Shown in pieces: positions 35,296 to 47,649 of a stretch of DNA of 64,000 nucleotides; the first letter of the stretch is position 1, and every line of letters starts with the position of its first letter. Made by a program: the position numbers and the translations under genes. The notes under the pieces are model-generated. The model saw nothing but the letters and a program-made list of their open reading frames with translations. It searched no databases and was not told the origin of the DNA. This DNA comes from Monodelphis domestica (taxonomy: Eukaryota > Chordata > Mammalia > Didelphimorphia > Didelphidae). The DNA lies in contig NC_077234.1 of the NCBI RefSeq assembly GCF_027887165.1, positions 169,234,388 through 169,298,387 on the forward strand, read 5' to 3'.

Positions 35296-37611
35296 CTTTG
35301 GAAACGAATTCTCAATTTTTTTTTAGGATAGCCTTTTGAGTAAAGGGTAAGGAGGTTTCCCAGTGCTACAGACTTGCCCATCACAAAAGTGGATAGCAGG
35401 GACCAGCATCTCCATCCACTGCTGTTCTTGCCACTGCTACTGCCTCTGCTGCCACTTACTGCTGCCAATTAAGCCTACATGGTCCCCACCCAGCCTGCAG
35501 TCTCTCTTACCTGGGACCAGACTTCCCCTGCTATCAGCCTGTGCTGCATCTTTTCAACACACAAGCTGGGGGTTCTAAGAAGCTGGTGAAAAATAAATAC
35601 CCCTTTCTCTCCTTTCTCTTGATTGCTAAGGCTTCCCAAGCCAATTTTTAAGCTGACTGGGGGCTAAAGTATTACAGGGCCACTGGTTTTACCCCTGTGG
35701 GAGGGGGGAAGGGATGGAACTCTTCTCCCAAACATTCCTTGTGAAGCTTTTACTCCTAGGCAGGGCATACTAGGGTAGTGCCACCTACTTACAGGAAGTA
35801 AAAAATTCAAGCATGGTCTAATGTCCTGCCTATGTCAAACAGCTTCCATTTCCAGAAAGCCTTAATGAGCTTGTGCAGCTTACAGCTTTAGTATCTCTTT
35901 TCTTACTTCTAGAAGCTCCTGGGGGGGAGGGGGGATTCTATGGATTGGATACATTACAGTTGATAGTTTGCATAATTCTGGGATTCAGAGGGGATATTCA
36001 TCTCCCTACATACTCTTGTCATTTTGGCCTGCCCAGTTTCTATAACACACCCATTATGGGATTTGTCCACGCTATGCACAGTGTGTGTATAGGGAACTCC
36101 AGAGGTGTGACCAAAGGAATCTAAATGGATAATGATACTGGGAAAGGGAAGGAACCTTAATGAGATCTGGAGGTGAATTTTAAGCCTTTTCAGACTCCAT
36201 TGTTTTATTGATGTTAACTCTTTTCAGTTTTGTTTCCCCTCCATAATGTGAAGAAGTCTATTGGAATTAGAGAAAATGACTTGAATTCAGTGCCTGTATC
36301 CTGTCACATATATTAAATTTGCTGATTGTTTGTTTTAAAATTTCATTTTGTTTTTAAGTTTATATATATATTAATCTGATCTAATATCTTCTGTTACACT
36401 GAATCATTTTCAACTATTGTATTTTGGCCATTAGCTATATGTTCTGTTACATTGTCTTTATTTGTACCTTTCCCTATGACTGGACTGTAAAACATACCAT
36501 TGTAAAAGCCCATAGTCATCTTACACAAACCCTTTTCCATAGCAAAACCATAGGTCTTTCTGGATGCTAGGTTTGTCACCAGATCCATTGAGATCATTGA
36601 GATGTTGCCTTAACAGTCTTTTGTTGCTTTTTTTGCATTTGTTAATTGGCACATGGATGATGATAGATGGATTCTATCAAACTGGTTACGACCATTGGAG
36701 AATTTAATGAGCTAAATATCTCAATTGATTTTAAGGGGTCTTCAGAAGAGATTTTCAATATCTAGTAACATCCCTACCTCTGACTGATCATTCACCTGCC
36801 TCTGAGTTGTTTTGTAATAAGAGGTAAGGGTTCATTTGTAGTTGAAGTAAAGTGCAATAGCACTGTTGTAATTTCCCACCACCATGTTTATTAAAAATGT
36901 AATGGATGAGACATCTGACGTGATTTTCACTATTTAGTCCTTGGATACACATTAAAATGGGTGGGACATATTGGAGACAGGTCTGTTACATTGTTACAGT
37001 TTCATACCAGAGGGAGGGAGGTCCCCCAAAAGGGACTTAGTTACCCTGTAATGTGTTATAATTTCATCTGGGAAGTGGGAAGGATTGTCCTGGGAAGACT
37101 AGTAGCTTTTGAATGGTTTTTTTAAATATTTGTAACTCTTCAACTTACTCTACCCATCTACCAGAATGATCTAAATTCTTGGTGACATTTTACACCCAAA
37201 AGGTTTTCATCAGTCGTACAGAGTTTGTGTTTTTTTCTGGACTCTTCTGCCAGATTTTGGAATGATGACAGTAATAGACTTTGTTAAAAATATCTCAGCC
37301 ATGGTTGAAAGATTTGCTAGATCTGGAGAACTTGTGACAAGTATCCATGAGCTTCAAAGGTTTTTAAATGTCACACAGCAACTCATGTGAGTCCTAATAA
37401 TAGCGGGTTTGTTTGCTATTGTCATTAACTGGGCTTTAACATTAATTGGGGGAATTTTGGTATTTCTTTGAATGTGCATTACGTGCTATACTACTGTTTT
37501 ATAAAGCTGTTACTTGGTGAAAATCATTTGCACTCACACTGTAGATCATGGCCAAGTTAAAAAGGAAATGGATCTAATTTTTCAGTGAGAAACTTTTTTT
37601 TTAAACCCTTA
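35296..37611. other. No gene; unassigned
   Basis: No host coding region recognised. A CTG/CCA-rich stretch at 35390-35470 gives a low-complexity Cys/Ser-rich frame. The part from about 36380 to 37400 has scattered open segments in both strands, none matching a family I can name. Confidence 0.35.
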
Positions 37612-37782
37612 CTTTCCATCTTGGATATTGATTCCAAGGCAGAAGAGTGGTAAGGGCTAATGAATGGGGTTAAGTGACTTGTCCAGGATCACACAACTGG
37701 GAAGTGTCTGAGGCCAGATTTGAACCTAGGACTTCCCATCTCTAGGCCTGGCTATTAATCCATTGAGCTACCCAGCTGCCAC
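37612..37782 (-). repeat. tRNA-derived marsupial SINE, second tail type
   Basis: On plus it begins with the reversed tail 'aaacccttactttccatctt' and 'gattccaaggcagaagag', then 'gggttaagtgacttgtccag', 'gccagatttgaacctagg' and the head 'tgagctacccagctgcc'. Confidence 0.9.
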
Positions 37783-39170
37783 CAAAACCTTTGTATTCTA
37801 CCTTTCCTTGGCTGACAAAATGTGTCACTGATTGTAAGCTATATACTTTTGATTTTTAAAATATTTTTTCCTTGTATGTGTAATATATTATTTGAGTTTT
37901 CTTTTCTCTCTCTCATTTTTTATACTTGAAGCACATGTTACTAGTATTAAGTTATTTTTTTTTTTAATTTTGCACTGGGGTAAGTTTAAAATGTCCATTA
38001 GCCATAATGTCAATGCATACCCCAAAGCTTTAGATTATAGAAACAGTGCCATTGGTGGTTTAAAAATTGTGGGGCTTTGTTTAATAATTGTGTCTGATTC
38101 CAGGAGAAGGGAATACAAAAAGAGTCCCTGCACAGTGCCAAGGAAGCACAAAGAGAACCTCCATAGTGCCAATCAAGCACAAGGTCAAAGAGACCAACAA
38201 ATTCCACTGGTATTGATGAAATTCTGCACCAGAGTAAGAGGACTTGAACTTGTTTGAGGTTCAAAGTTATAGCTTTTTGACATGTTAGATGCAGGACTTC
38301 CCCAAGCCACACTTCTACCAAGAACCTCACTTTGGCTGCCATCTTGACTCCCCTATCCCTGAGAGAAAAGGTAAAAATCAGACAAAGGAATGCTATTTCC
38401 CAATTTGCTGCTAAAATCTAGTCACTTTTCTGTCTTTCATAGTGTGGCAAATTTTCTGTAGTCCTGACTGCTGATTGGGTAAGTGCATAATTGCCACTAT
38501 AGGCTTATGGGACATAAATCACCTTAATCAGGCTCTGATTCAAGGATCTGTTTTAGGTTTATTTTTCCTTAACTTAGAATTTTTACACATAAGGCTTTGA
38601 TATTTTATATTTCATCCAGAAGTTATTTTTTGTATTTTATTTTTATTTTTTATGTTTTTCATTTTCTTTTGCCAATTGATTCATATACCTCATAACTCAC
38701 CTATGTATCCCTTTGTGATCCCTGTGTTTGTCAATATCTTCCTCAGGAGGGAATGTATTATTATCCTATAATGCAGAGTTTAAAGTCTTTTGAGAGTAAT
38801 TTTAGGATAAGAAACTTGCTACTTCCCTGAATCCAGAAGGTGAACTATTTGGAGAAGGCACCATGAAGAAGCCTTCAAAGACCACACACTGTACCAAAAA
38901 ATCCAGAGTGAACTTTGGGATGTGGTGAATTGAACTGTGGGGGGTTGAATGCATTTGTTTTGAATGTAAACTCTTATGCCAAAGGGGACTGCCCCCAAAT
39001 TGTTTTTTTGTAAATATAGTAATCATTGGTTTTTGTTCCTTTTCTTGCATTCATGAACACATAGCTGTCCCTGTTACTTGGTATTTGTTCTTTCTTCATT
39101 TTACTTTTTATTTCTTTCTTCATTTTAAAGATTGTTAATCCTTAAACAAAAATCACTTGACTCAATTTAT
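37783..39170. other. No gene; unassigned, probably ancient repeat
   Basis: No convincing frame. 38790-39070 has a distinct texture ('gaagaagccttcaaagacca', 'gtgaactttgggatgtgg') suggestive of an old repeat or LTR, but I cannot name it. Confidence 0.35.
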
Positions 39171-40375
39171 CTCCTATGATATCATCTTTAAGTCACCCTT
39201 TTTCACAAACATCTTTAAAAATCTGTGCTTGACAGATCTGCATCCTATCCTATTACTCAATGCTTCTCAACCTTCTTTGTCGATTCATCATTTATCATCC
39301 CCACATTGTTGGCTTTATCCTATGCCTTCTTTTCTTTCTCTATACAGTTGCTTATGGAAATCTCATTACCACCTCTGGATTCAAATATTATCTCAATGTA
39401 GCAGTCTCCCAAATATTCAGCCCAGTCTCTTGAGCCCTACTCCAGCATCACTAAGTGCCTTTTGGGTATTTCTCCTTGGATATAACATACATACACAACT
39501 CCAACTCAACATGTCCAAAATGAAGCTAATTGTTTTCTCCCTGACTGTGCTCTCTACTCTATCATCCTTCTTGCTAATTTCCTTATTTCTACTGAGAACA
39601 TCATTGTCCTTCCCCTCACCTGCATTCCTAAACTCAGATTCTCCTCTATCCCTTACTCCATATATCCCTCCACAGTACATTTGGACTATACATCATTTTC
39701 TCCACCATCCTAGTTTGAGCTCTCAAACATCTTTAGCTATGTCATTGTAATAGCCTTTCAATTGTTCTCCTTGGCTTTTCTTCCTCCTTCAATTAGTTTT
39801 CAACATAGATATCACTCCTCAAGAATCTTTAGGGGACTCCTATTCCACCTATGAGCAAATATAAACTCCTCTTTCTGGAATGTAAAGCCTTTTACAATCT
39901 AGGTCTAGCCTACCTTAATAAACTTATTATCCATTATTGTCCTTCAGACATTCTATGGTACAATTACACTGGCCTACTTGTTCTTCCTCATACATGACAT
40001 TCCATTTAGCCTCCATGATGGAAGATAATCTGTCCTTGATTCCTAGAATTTTGTTGTTCTTTACTTCTGCTTCTAAAACTCACTAGCACCTTTCCAAGAA
40101 CAGCTCAAATGTTATATCCAACATAAGGCCATTCTCAATCCCCTTAGCTGCTGATGTCAATGTCCTCCTGAAAATTTCCATGTATTTTCTTTCTATATAT
40201 TTTGTATTTACCTATTTACATATATATATGTATATATATATATATACATGTCATTTATCCTGACAGAATGTAAGCTCCTTGAGAGCAATGATTTTTTTTA
40301 TCTTTGTAAATGAAATGCCTTGCAAAATTATTAGTACATAGTACAGGAGAATATAAATAATGCTCAATAATTTTT
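39171..40375 (+). mobile_element. L2 LINE, 3' portion of the coding region and 3' UTR
   Basis: C/T-rich plus-strand text follows L2: 'aactcaacatgtccaaaatg' (the RT region), 'gtaaagccttttacaatct', 'caagaacagctcaaatgtta', 'aatgtaagctccttgagagc' and an ending near 'aataatgctcaata'. The 197-codon frame at 39157-39750 is Ser/Leu/Pro-rich and only a shadow of decayed L2. A TA-rich microsatellite lies at 40218-40250. Confidence 0.85.
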
Positions 40376-42631
40376 TTTAATTTTAAATTTACTTGCTTAT
40401 ACAATTAAAACATAGCTTTGTACATAATAAAATTTTCATTAAATATTTCCTCCAGTTTCTATCTCATTTTAACATGATTTGACAATGAGTTTATAAGCTT
40501 TTGATACATTTTCTTTAATTAATCATGAAACTATACTTTCATCACACTGGTTATTAAGTATCACTTTGATCAACAGAGCAGTTTTCTAAGCTTTGTTTAG
40601 AATCCATTAATTTTTCAGAGGACTTAAAATGAGTTAACTTTCCAGGCCATTCAAGAATGTTTATCTCTCTTTCTTGGATAAATTTCTTAACCTTTCATGA
40701 AATGTGGCATAATGAAAGGTTGTGTTGCACTTTTGTATATTCAATAAGGAAATTTCTAAAATTCCAAAATGATTCTGCTTTTCAGCATATCAGTATATTT
40801 GTCAGAATTTAGCATTCACTAAAATATTTCTAAACTCATTAGAAGTAAAAAAAAAAACATAAACAATTTTGGGAGAATTATTTTTTTATAGTCTGATAAA
40901 GATGTCTAGATCTTACAGACTCACTGAACTTCAGACAATATATTTGATATAGCTTTGAATGAAAAGGTGAGTTTCATCAAAAATGTACTATTTTCCAATT
41001 TTCAGTATTCCAACCTTTGTATTATCTTGCATGTGACAATTTTTTTTCTTTCATAGCAAAAGGTAAAAGGTATTTTTAAACTGGTATTTTTCATTGTCTA
41101 CCAACTTCAAGAAACCTATGTAGAACTATAGAGAAATCAGTAACACCCCTCTAGCTAATTAGATCATTTTGGAGATTGTTGTTTGTTTTTACAGAATTAA
41201 CTCGATTACTTCAAAGCAATGACAGTTTTTAGTGCTGTTTTTTGGTTGTTGTTTCTGCTGTACTGTTCTTTAATCTCTGGTGAGACTAATTCTGTTTAAA
41301 CAGGTTATTGAATGATCCAGAAATGCATGATTTTAGTATACCAAAGGCTATTGCTGTAGTTCTAATAGTCATTGAAATGCTGTAACTATTGAATGTTTCA
41401 CTGAAGTTAGATAAATTCTTTAAAATAACAGCATTAAAAACCCACAAAAAAGAGAGAAATGAAATGTGTATGTCCAACTGAAGGACTAAATTGTTATCAG
41501 CCAAACAAGTGTCCAAGATAATCACAATGGACTTATGATACCATCCACAGCCATAGAAGATTGAAATCTGAATGCATATTGAAGCATGCCATCTTCCACT
41601 CTGTTTCTTTCATGAGATTTATATTATATGTGGCATATATGTCTTCCATCATTAAATGAGCAATATGGACACATGTATTACATGAAAGTATGGGTATAAC
41701 CAATATCAAATTATTCACTGCCTGGGTGAGGGAGATAAAGAGGAAGAAAATCTGAATTTCAAAATGTCAAAAGACATGTTTCTACATGTTACTAAAAAAA
41801 AGGCACTGTGCATTTTCAGACAAAATCCAGAATTCTACTGATAGAAAACTGAAGAAAGACGGGACAATTAATAGAAATCAAGTTCATCTGGTCAATATCA
41901 GACATTCTTAGTGATCTTAGTGACAATAGAATCACAGATGCATGATCATCGCTTTTGATGAAATAAAATAAAATCACATCAAAAATCTTTTTTTTCTCAA
42001 ACAAGCCATATCACACTTTACGTGTCTGATAAATGCTTTTTAATTCATTGATTAACTGGTTAATGTGAACTTGGTCTTAATAGTTTACTAAAAGATATAG
42101 TAATATATTGGCATCATCAAGGAATTAACAGGACAAAATAAAGACCATTATATTGAGTATATTCTATAGAAAGATATGAAAAAACAAATAAATATGGAAC
42201 AAAATGAGGAATCATAGAGTAGCTGCTATTTGCATCAATCAAAGTATTAACAACAAAAACTAAAGCATGGTTCTACCAAAATATCAAACTACTAACATTA
42301 GAAGACTATGATATGTAAACAAGAAAAAAAATAAAGATTTAGTATATATGATGTTTTTTATTATAGCCAAATGTAACACAAAGGATAATTTTGTTTTACT
42401 CAAGTTAACTCAGTATTTAAAATTGTAAAATGTTATAGTCTGAAAAAATGTGTAAAGATATGATTGCAATCACATGACAAGGAAGCAAATCTTGTTCCTA
42501 ATATTCTCTTGAGGTTATACATTATGCTTGAACATCTCAAATAAGCAGCAATTAATTATATTGATTTTAAATCCATTCAATTTTGGGATATCCAAATTTT
42601 TTAAAATATATTTTCTTATGTTAAGTCAAAA
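40376..42631. other. No gene; unassigned AT-rich
   Basis: No gene or identifiable mobile element. A tail-like phrase 'taattcattgattaactgg' near 42040-42058 could be the end of an old SINE or LINE. Confidence 0.4.
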
Positions 42632-42854
42632 TTTGCCCTTCATTTGTGCAGGACATCTTACCGTTCTACATGATGACTTTCCAAGAATTTGAAGACATAT
42701 GTAATGTTTTTCCTCTAATGCCCAACAATTTCAATAATGTCCAAAAACAAACAACTCAAAATAACAGAAAAACTGAGGGAAGTAAGAAAAGTTCAACAAA
42801 AATTCCCCATTGCTTTCTTTCCACTAGAAGATACTCATTTCTGCAAAGGTTGGT
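42632..42854 (-). repeat. TAS2R 3' flank, copy B (duplicated block)
   Basis: Aligns with 14986-15208, sharing 'tctacatgatg', 'cccaacaatttcaataatg', 'ccccattgctttc' and 'actagaagatac'. Carried along with the receptor in the duplication. Confidence 0.85.
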
Positions 42855-43802
42855 CTAGGGCACAAGGGATTTCTCTCCTTTGAGACAATGCTTCATTTGC
42901 TGTAGTGCATTCAGGGATGTCCGCCTCAGTTTGATATTCCCCAAAATCAGGATAAATGAGTGTCCTGAGGGGTAGATGGCTGAAATTATCTCACCAAATA
43001 TCACTGCTAGTTCACTCTCTGGGAAAAAGTAGCTGGATGTGGCTATGAGAAAGGCCAAACAATAAATAACAAAGAGGATGAGGAAAGAGATTACAGCTTT
43101 CATGGCTCTCAAATGGATCTCTGTGCTGGGATCTCTAGCATCCATAGCACTGAGTTTTATCTTCCTGGTATGTTTCCACATGGAAAGAATTAACAGGAAA
43201 AATGAGATCAGGGATACAGTAAAGGGAACAAGAGTTGTCAGATTGAGAAAAATATGGATCCCAAAGTATTCAGATTTACTCACTTTTAACTTCAAAGTAT
43301 TATTTCTCTTGTTCTTTATGTTTATCTGGCCCCTGAAATCTTCATTAAGTTTCTCTGTTATTGGAAGGACAATTAACACAGACATGAATATGGATGCCAG
43401 TAGAATTATAAGAATCAATCTGTTAATTCTCCACTTCAGCCAAAGGAAAAGAGGGTGGGAAAAATTGGCTATCTTCAAGCAGTAAAACATGCTAAGGCAG
43501 GTAGCAAACCAGACACTTAAATGATTGGTAATTGTCCACAAGCCATCTATAATTTTCGTGAATGTACTCTTGGCATATTCATCTGGAAAAAACACCAATA
43601 TAAGGCCATCTAGCATTATTATAAATAACAGGCTAATTCTGGAAATGGCTAAGCTGGTGAGAATTAAATCAACTAAGTAGATTTTTCTTTTCTTGATCCA
43701 GTCAATGAAATTCACCAGTCCAATGAATCCATTGCCCAAAATTCCCATTATGAACTCTCCAATTATTGTGATTGTGAAGAAGGTCTTCATTGCATTGTAC
43801 AT
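42855..43802 (-). CDS. TAS2R: Bitter taste receptor TAS2R, copy B (315 aa)
   Basis: Intact single-exon bitter receptor, the same length as copy A and collinear without gaps. Landmarks: '[14 protein letters not shown]' (22-35), '[12 protein letters not shown]' (45-56), '[19 protein letters not shown]' (98-116), '[19 protein letters not shown]' (197-215), '[13 protein letters not shown]' (227-239) and '[13 protein letters not shown]' (281-293). The loop-2 sequon is N167-N168-T169. A second formal sequon at N187 falls in the predicted TM5 and is unlikely to be used. The start has G at -3 and matches the other copies; the stop is TAG. Its N-terminal third is nearly identical to A ('[20 protein letters not shown]' in both), while residues 250-268 match C ('[17 protein letters not shown]'), so it looks like a mosaic. 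The TAS2R7/8/9/10 group is nearest by eye; ligands cannot be inferred. Confidence 0.97.
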   Translation of the reverse strand: MYNAMKTFFTITIIGEFIMGILGNGFIGLVNFIDWIKKRKIYLVDLILTSLAISRISLLFIIMLDGLILVFFPDEYAKSTFTKIIDGLWTITNHLSVWFATCLSMFYCLKIANFSHPLFLWLKWRINRLILIILLASIFMSVLIVLPITEKLNEDFRGQINIKNKRNNTLKLKVSKSEYFGIHIFLNLTTLVPFTVSLISFFLLILSMWKHTRKIKLSAMDARDPSTEIHLRAMKAVISFLILFVIYCLAFLIATSSYFFPESELAVIFGEIISAIYPSGHSFILILGNIKLRRTSLNALQQMKHCLKGEKSLVP

Positions 43803-44261
43803 GTCTACAGAGGGAAAACCTTTATCTCTAGTATCAATCTTTCATTAAATTTTCAACCAACCTGCTGAAGAGACACCTGTGTTTTGCACAAAGGCTTTAA
43901 AATGTTTTCCTTTTCTCTGTTGTTATAGAGTTTCCTTTCTCCAGAAAGAAACTATCCATATACACTATGAGACAAGGATAGATATATTTTCATTTTTTAA
44001 AAAAAATTCTTGTTTATTTGAAATACATTTGATAATGATTTCCAGCCTGGAAACTAAGTGTGGCCTTTAATCATTGCTGCAGTTTATAATTTTCCATGAA
44101 TGGTAGGGCTGAGCTTGTTTGCCTGCATGCAAATTGGGGCTGATTCCCTTTCATTTTGTACATTCCTTTTGATGTTACTTTCCATACAAGTCAGATTTAT
44201 CATCAGTAGAACTATGAACCAGAAGACCCAAAAAATAATCCATCATTTTTACAATGAAAAG
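43803..44261 (-). promoter_or_regulatory. Conserved 5' flank of TAS2R copy B
   Basis: Aligns with the 5' flanks of A and C, including 'gcatgcaaattgggg' and 'cattccttttgatgttactt' on plus. It probably holds 5' UTR and proximal promoter. No TATA box is clear. Confidence 0.5.
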
Positions 44262-44476
44262 ACAACTAGGCAGTAGCATAGATAAATCACTGGGTCTGGA
44301 GTCAAGAAGACATGGATTCAAGTCCAGCCTTAGCTGTGTGACCCTAGGTAAGTAAATAACTTAACCTCTCTCTGCTTCAATTTCCTCAACTGTAAAATGG
44401 AGATCATAATAATACCTGCCAGACAGGGTTACTATGAAGATCAATGAGTTAATATTTGTAAATTGATTATCACAGT
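44262..44476 (+). repeat. CORE/MIR-like (THER-type) SINE, shared with block A
   Basis: Sits at the position equivalent to 16638 in block A, about 470 bp upstream of the receptor start. Body: 'ggattcaagtccagcct', 'caatttcctcaactgtaaaa' and 'cagggttactatgaagatca'. Its 3' end is cut by the nested element and not recovered. Confidence 0.8.
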
Positions 44477-44628
44477 TGCTGTTTATTTTTCATTTTTGAA
44501 GCAGACCAATGACATCATAGTCTGATGTTTTGACTTGCAAGAGAAATGGATTTAAGTGAGTTAGAGTTGCACAAAGTCCTCAGACTCACTTTCTGTTCCA
44601 GAATCATCCAAGTCCATTGGCAAGACAT
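44477..44628 (+). repeat. Unnamed nested repeat, truncated copy (block B)
   Basis: Aligns with the first 150 bp of the element at 16846: 'gaccaatgacatcatag', 'ggatttaagtgagttagag', 'ccaagtccattggcaagaca'. It stops where block A still has 300 bp of the element, and passes straight into sequence homologous to 19406. Confidence 0.75.
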
Positions 44629-45180
44629 TATGCCTAAGACAGAGTAAAACATTGATATTTTTTCCACAAAAGTTAAAATTTATCATTTAAGCTGGGCATA
44701 TATAACATTTTAAATAATTCTTCTTTTCTATGTATTAATTGCTTCGTGTGGTTTCTAAAAAGTCTATTTCCATGGTCAGATTTTAGTTTAAATTGTATTC
44801 ATCAAATCAAAATGAAATAGCAAAGAAATAATTATGCAGAATCATGTAGCCAAAAAAAATGAGTGACACACATATGCAAATTCAAACAAATATAACTGAA
44901 CAGCATCAACCAAGAATGATCGTATGAAAACCAAATATTGAATTTGATGCTACATGCAAATGGACAACAATGTCACCAAAAGTACACAGCTTCAAATCCT
45001 GTTGATTATGTTATACACTACAGCAGAGACGAGACACAATGCATTATTAACTGATAGATTTGACAAACAATGCATTTGGAATTATATATATGGAAGGATG
45101 GGGGAGAGGGAGGAAGAAAGAGAGAGTGAGAGAGAGATTTCTCATGAAAGAGGATAATTTCAAGGGGGGGAATATTAAAG
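44629..45180. repeat. Distal part of TAS2R duplicated block B
   Basis: Homologous to 19406-19935. It includes a purine-rich tract at 45100-45140 not shared with A. No gene. Confidence 0.85.
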
Positions 45181-46405
45181 TTTTATTATTTTATATTATT
45201 CTGAATTTTTTCTTCCCAATTTGAATTTTTGAAATATTGTTTCTTTACTAGAGCTATTTTGTTGATTTAGTTTAAAAAAAAAAAACTTTAACAGCAACAA
45301 AGAAATATCCTTCAGCTCCAAAACTTAGAAACACTAAAATTTCCAAGATAAGGATATCTCAAGTAGATGCCCTATGGGTACATAAGTCCACCAAAAAACC
45401 CCAGTGTGTAGCTATGTTCATTATCTATCAAGGGAGTTATTTATTCCACAAACTAAATGTAATATCTAAATTGCCTACCAAGTGGCACTCTATTTGAGAG
45501 TCCAGCACCTTATCACTTATTTGTACTCAATGGTGCCTGGGTAAGATAGCCTTTCCTAAGAGACTGCCTTGCTGAGAACCGGAGGACTACTCTGCAAACA
45601 CCTAGAGGTGTTTTCTACTAAACTAAATTAAACTAGTACTGCTACTAAACTCATGAGGTGGCAATGCTAAAGCAACTTTGATCACCCCTCTCTGGCTAGG
45701 CAGATTTTTAAGCTAGTGACTAGAAGGTACTAATACTTAAAATACTAAAGTATGAAATCTGCTACCTAGACCTAGCTAAGAGCCCCCAGCCCCATAATGT
45801 CTTCTACTATTTTAATTCATAGATTTCCCTGAAGTCATAAATTTAAAAATTTAACATACTGTGATGATATAGTTTATTGTATGCAGAACGAACCAAAAAA
45901 GGCAACTAACTCAAGCCTTCCTCTATGAAGACATTCAACTCTTCTATCCCATCCCTTGGTTCTCCTATTCCCCCCCTACCTCTAAAGGTATGAATGAGAA
46001 GGAATTCCAACTTCACATGGTCACAATTCCCAGAGAAGAATAAGAAAGCTCACTCTTCATCTTAGTATCATGGACTAAAAAAAGAAATGTAGCTTCACCC
46101 AATTCATCAGCTGAATAAGATTTGAACAACTTTAGATTTTTTTTCTGTTTGAGAAAACCTCTACTCCATCACAGTCTCTACTTGAGGATCAGCATCTCTT
46201 TTTGCTGCACCATATCCCCCTAGCTGCCTAACTCTCTTCCTGGTACCTGCAGGGACATAGTAGTCATGCTTCTGGCTGGCTCTAGGTGTAGTATCTGCAC
46301 TTCTCTATGTGGTACCCAATTACCCTAGCTCTTTCCAGCTGTTTCCCTCCTTTTCTTGAAGCCTAAATTGAAAGATTAAGTGAAGAAATACAGGAGACAA
46401 AAAGA
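45181..46405. other. No gene; unassigned
   Basis: No coding region or recognised repeat. Composition is mixed, with C/T-rich patches near 45960 and 46180-46340. Confidence 0.4.
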
Positions 46406-46670
46406 GATTGGTGTGGACTGGCACATGCCTGAAATCCCTACCACTAGGAAGACTGAAGCTGGTGGATTGTTTTAGTTCAGGAGTTCTAAGAAGCAGAAGG
46501 ACTCATGCAGATCTGGAGTTCTCCAGCCAGCAACAATTTGGTGAGCCCTTAGTAGTGAAAGGGGAGCACCTAGGGAGGGGCAAACCTCTTCAGGTTGGAA
46601 AAATGAAGCAAGTAAAAAGCTACTCTTCTGGGGACAGTAAGAGAGACCCTGTCTCAAAAACAAACAAAAA
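46406..46670 (+). pseudogene. 7SL RNA-derived retropseudogene (signal recognition particle RNA)
   Basis: The 5' part reads 'ggcacatgcctgaaatccc', then 'aagactgaagctggtggat' and 'gttcaggagttcta', matching the 7SL Alu domain. The middle and 3' parts match the S domain: 'caacaatttggtgagccc' (7SL ...caatatggtgacc...), 'gagcacctagggaggggcaa' and 'cttcaggttggaaaaatg'. It closes with 'gagaccctgtctc' and an A-rich tail. Keeping the S domain rules out an Alu or B1 element, which lacks it. Many substitutions and the A-tail mark it as an old retrocopy rather than a working SRP RNA gene. The 96-codon frame through it is a shadow. Confidence 0.75.
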
Positions 46671-47045
46671 AGTGAAAAGTAGCTCAGTTTATACATAATG
46701 TCCCTGTATTCTATCAGGTAGATTCCTACACCAAAAGTACATTTGAACCAACATGCTTCATTTTTCTTTCCATCCAAGAGATGGTTGGGGCAGTTTTCCT
46801 TTTGGTAGCATGTTTAACAAGTTAAACTTTAAACACATTTAACTTCCTTTGTAGAAGACTAAATAAGTCCAAATATCTCCATAGAGATGAAAAAGGTGAT
46901 ATAGAGGAATGGGGCTGCAAACATGCTTACATATCTGTGGACAAAAGATCTAGTAAACAATCATCTTGTACCCCAAATATAATATTTAACCAGCCCTCTG
47001 GTGGCAGAGGTACACTGCCATTTAGAAACACTGTGGGTTAAGAGA
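46671..47045. other. No gene; unassigned
   Basis: Nothing recognised. Confidence 0.4.
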
Positions 47046-47049
47046 AAAA

Positions 47050-47162
47050 TCATTTTCTTCTTTCTTTTCTTTCTTTTTCTTTCCTTTTTTCTTTACTTCC
47101 TTCCCTCATTTCTTCTTTTCTCCCTTTCTCTCTTCTTCCTTCCCTCCCTCCCTTCTTCCTTC
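47050..47162. repeat. Polypyrimidine (CTTT/CTTCC)n tract
   Basis: About 110 bp of almost pure C/T on plus, followed at 47160-47220 by a short piece of the repeat seen at 31140 ('taaggagcacctgctatatg'). Confidence 0.85.
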
Positions 47163-47222
47163 CACAAATATTTAAGGAGCACCTGCTATATGCAAAATAC
47201 TATGTGAAGTAAACTATGTGTA

Positions 47223-47649
47223 TACTCTCTTTTCATTCATTTTCTTAAACATACATTACTACAGTGATTTTTTTTTAATACAAAGGATTTTTTAAGAAGA
47301 GAAAATGTGTATGCGTTCAAAATGTATGTTAAAAAAGAAAGGGCAAATTGTTTTTCTCTTCGTTTCAATCTTTAGAGTAGTGATTGACTGGATTTTGGGG
47401 GTTTTTTTCCTCTATTTTTGTTTGCCTTGAGTACTGTGGTTAAAATGAAACACTGGGATTAAGGAGTGGAATGTTAGTGATATACAAGGAACACTCCTTG
47501 CAGAATTCACTTTGAGCCCCATGATCCATGCAGGTCAGACTCTATCTATGCTGAAGCTACTTCTCTCTATGTAAAGTTGTCCTGGAAGGAGGATGGTGAC
47601 ATGGGAGTAAAATCAATGAATTGCCTTATTCTATATGCTATTTCCTGAG
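47223..47649. other. No gene; unassigned
   Basis: No frame with family resemblance. The short minus-strand frame at 47567-47773 overlaps the TAS2R 3' flank. Confidence 0.4.

Noticed and set aside
37220-37390. Short plus-strand stretch suggestive of a retroviral envelope helix
   Set aside because: The resemblance is vague, no neighbouring viral parts were recognised, and short open stretches are common by chance.
39157-39750. 197-codon plus-strand frame
   Set aside because: Low-complexity Ser/Leu/Pro translation of decayed L2; the nucleotide text follows L2.
46406-46670. Alu-like element
   Set aside because: The S domain of 7SL is retained, and Alu is primate-specific while the rest of the window is marsupial. 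A 7SL retrocopy fits better.
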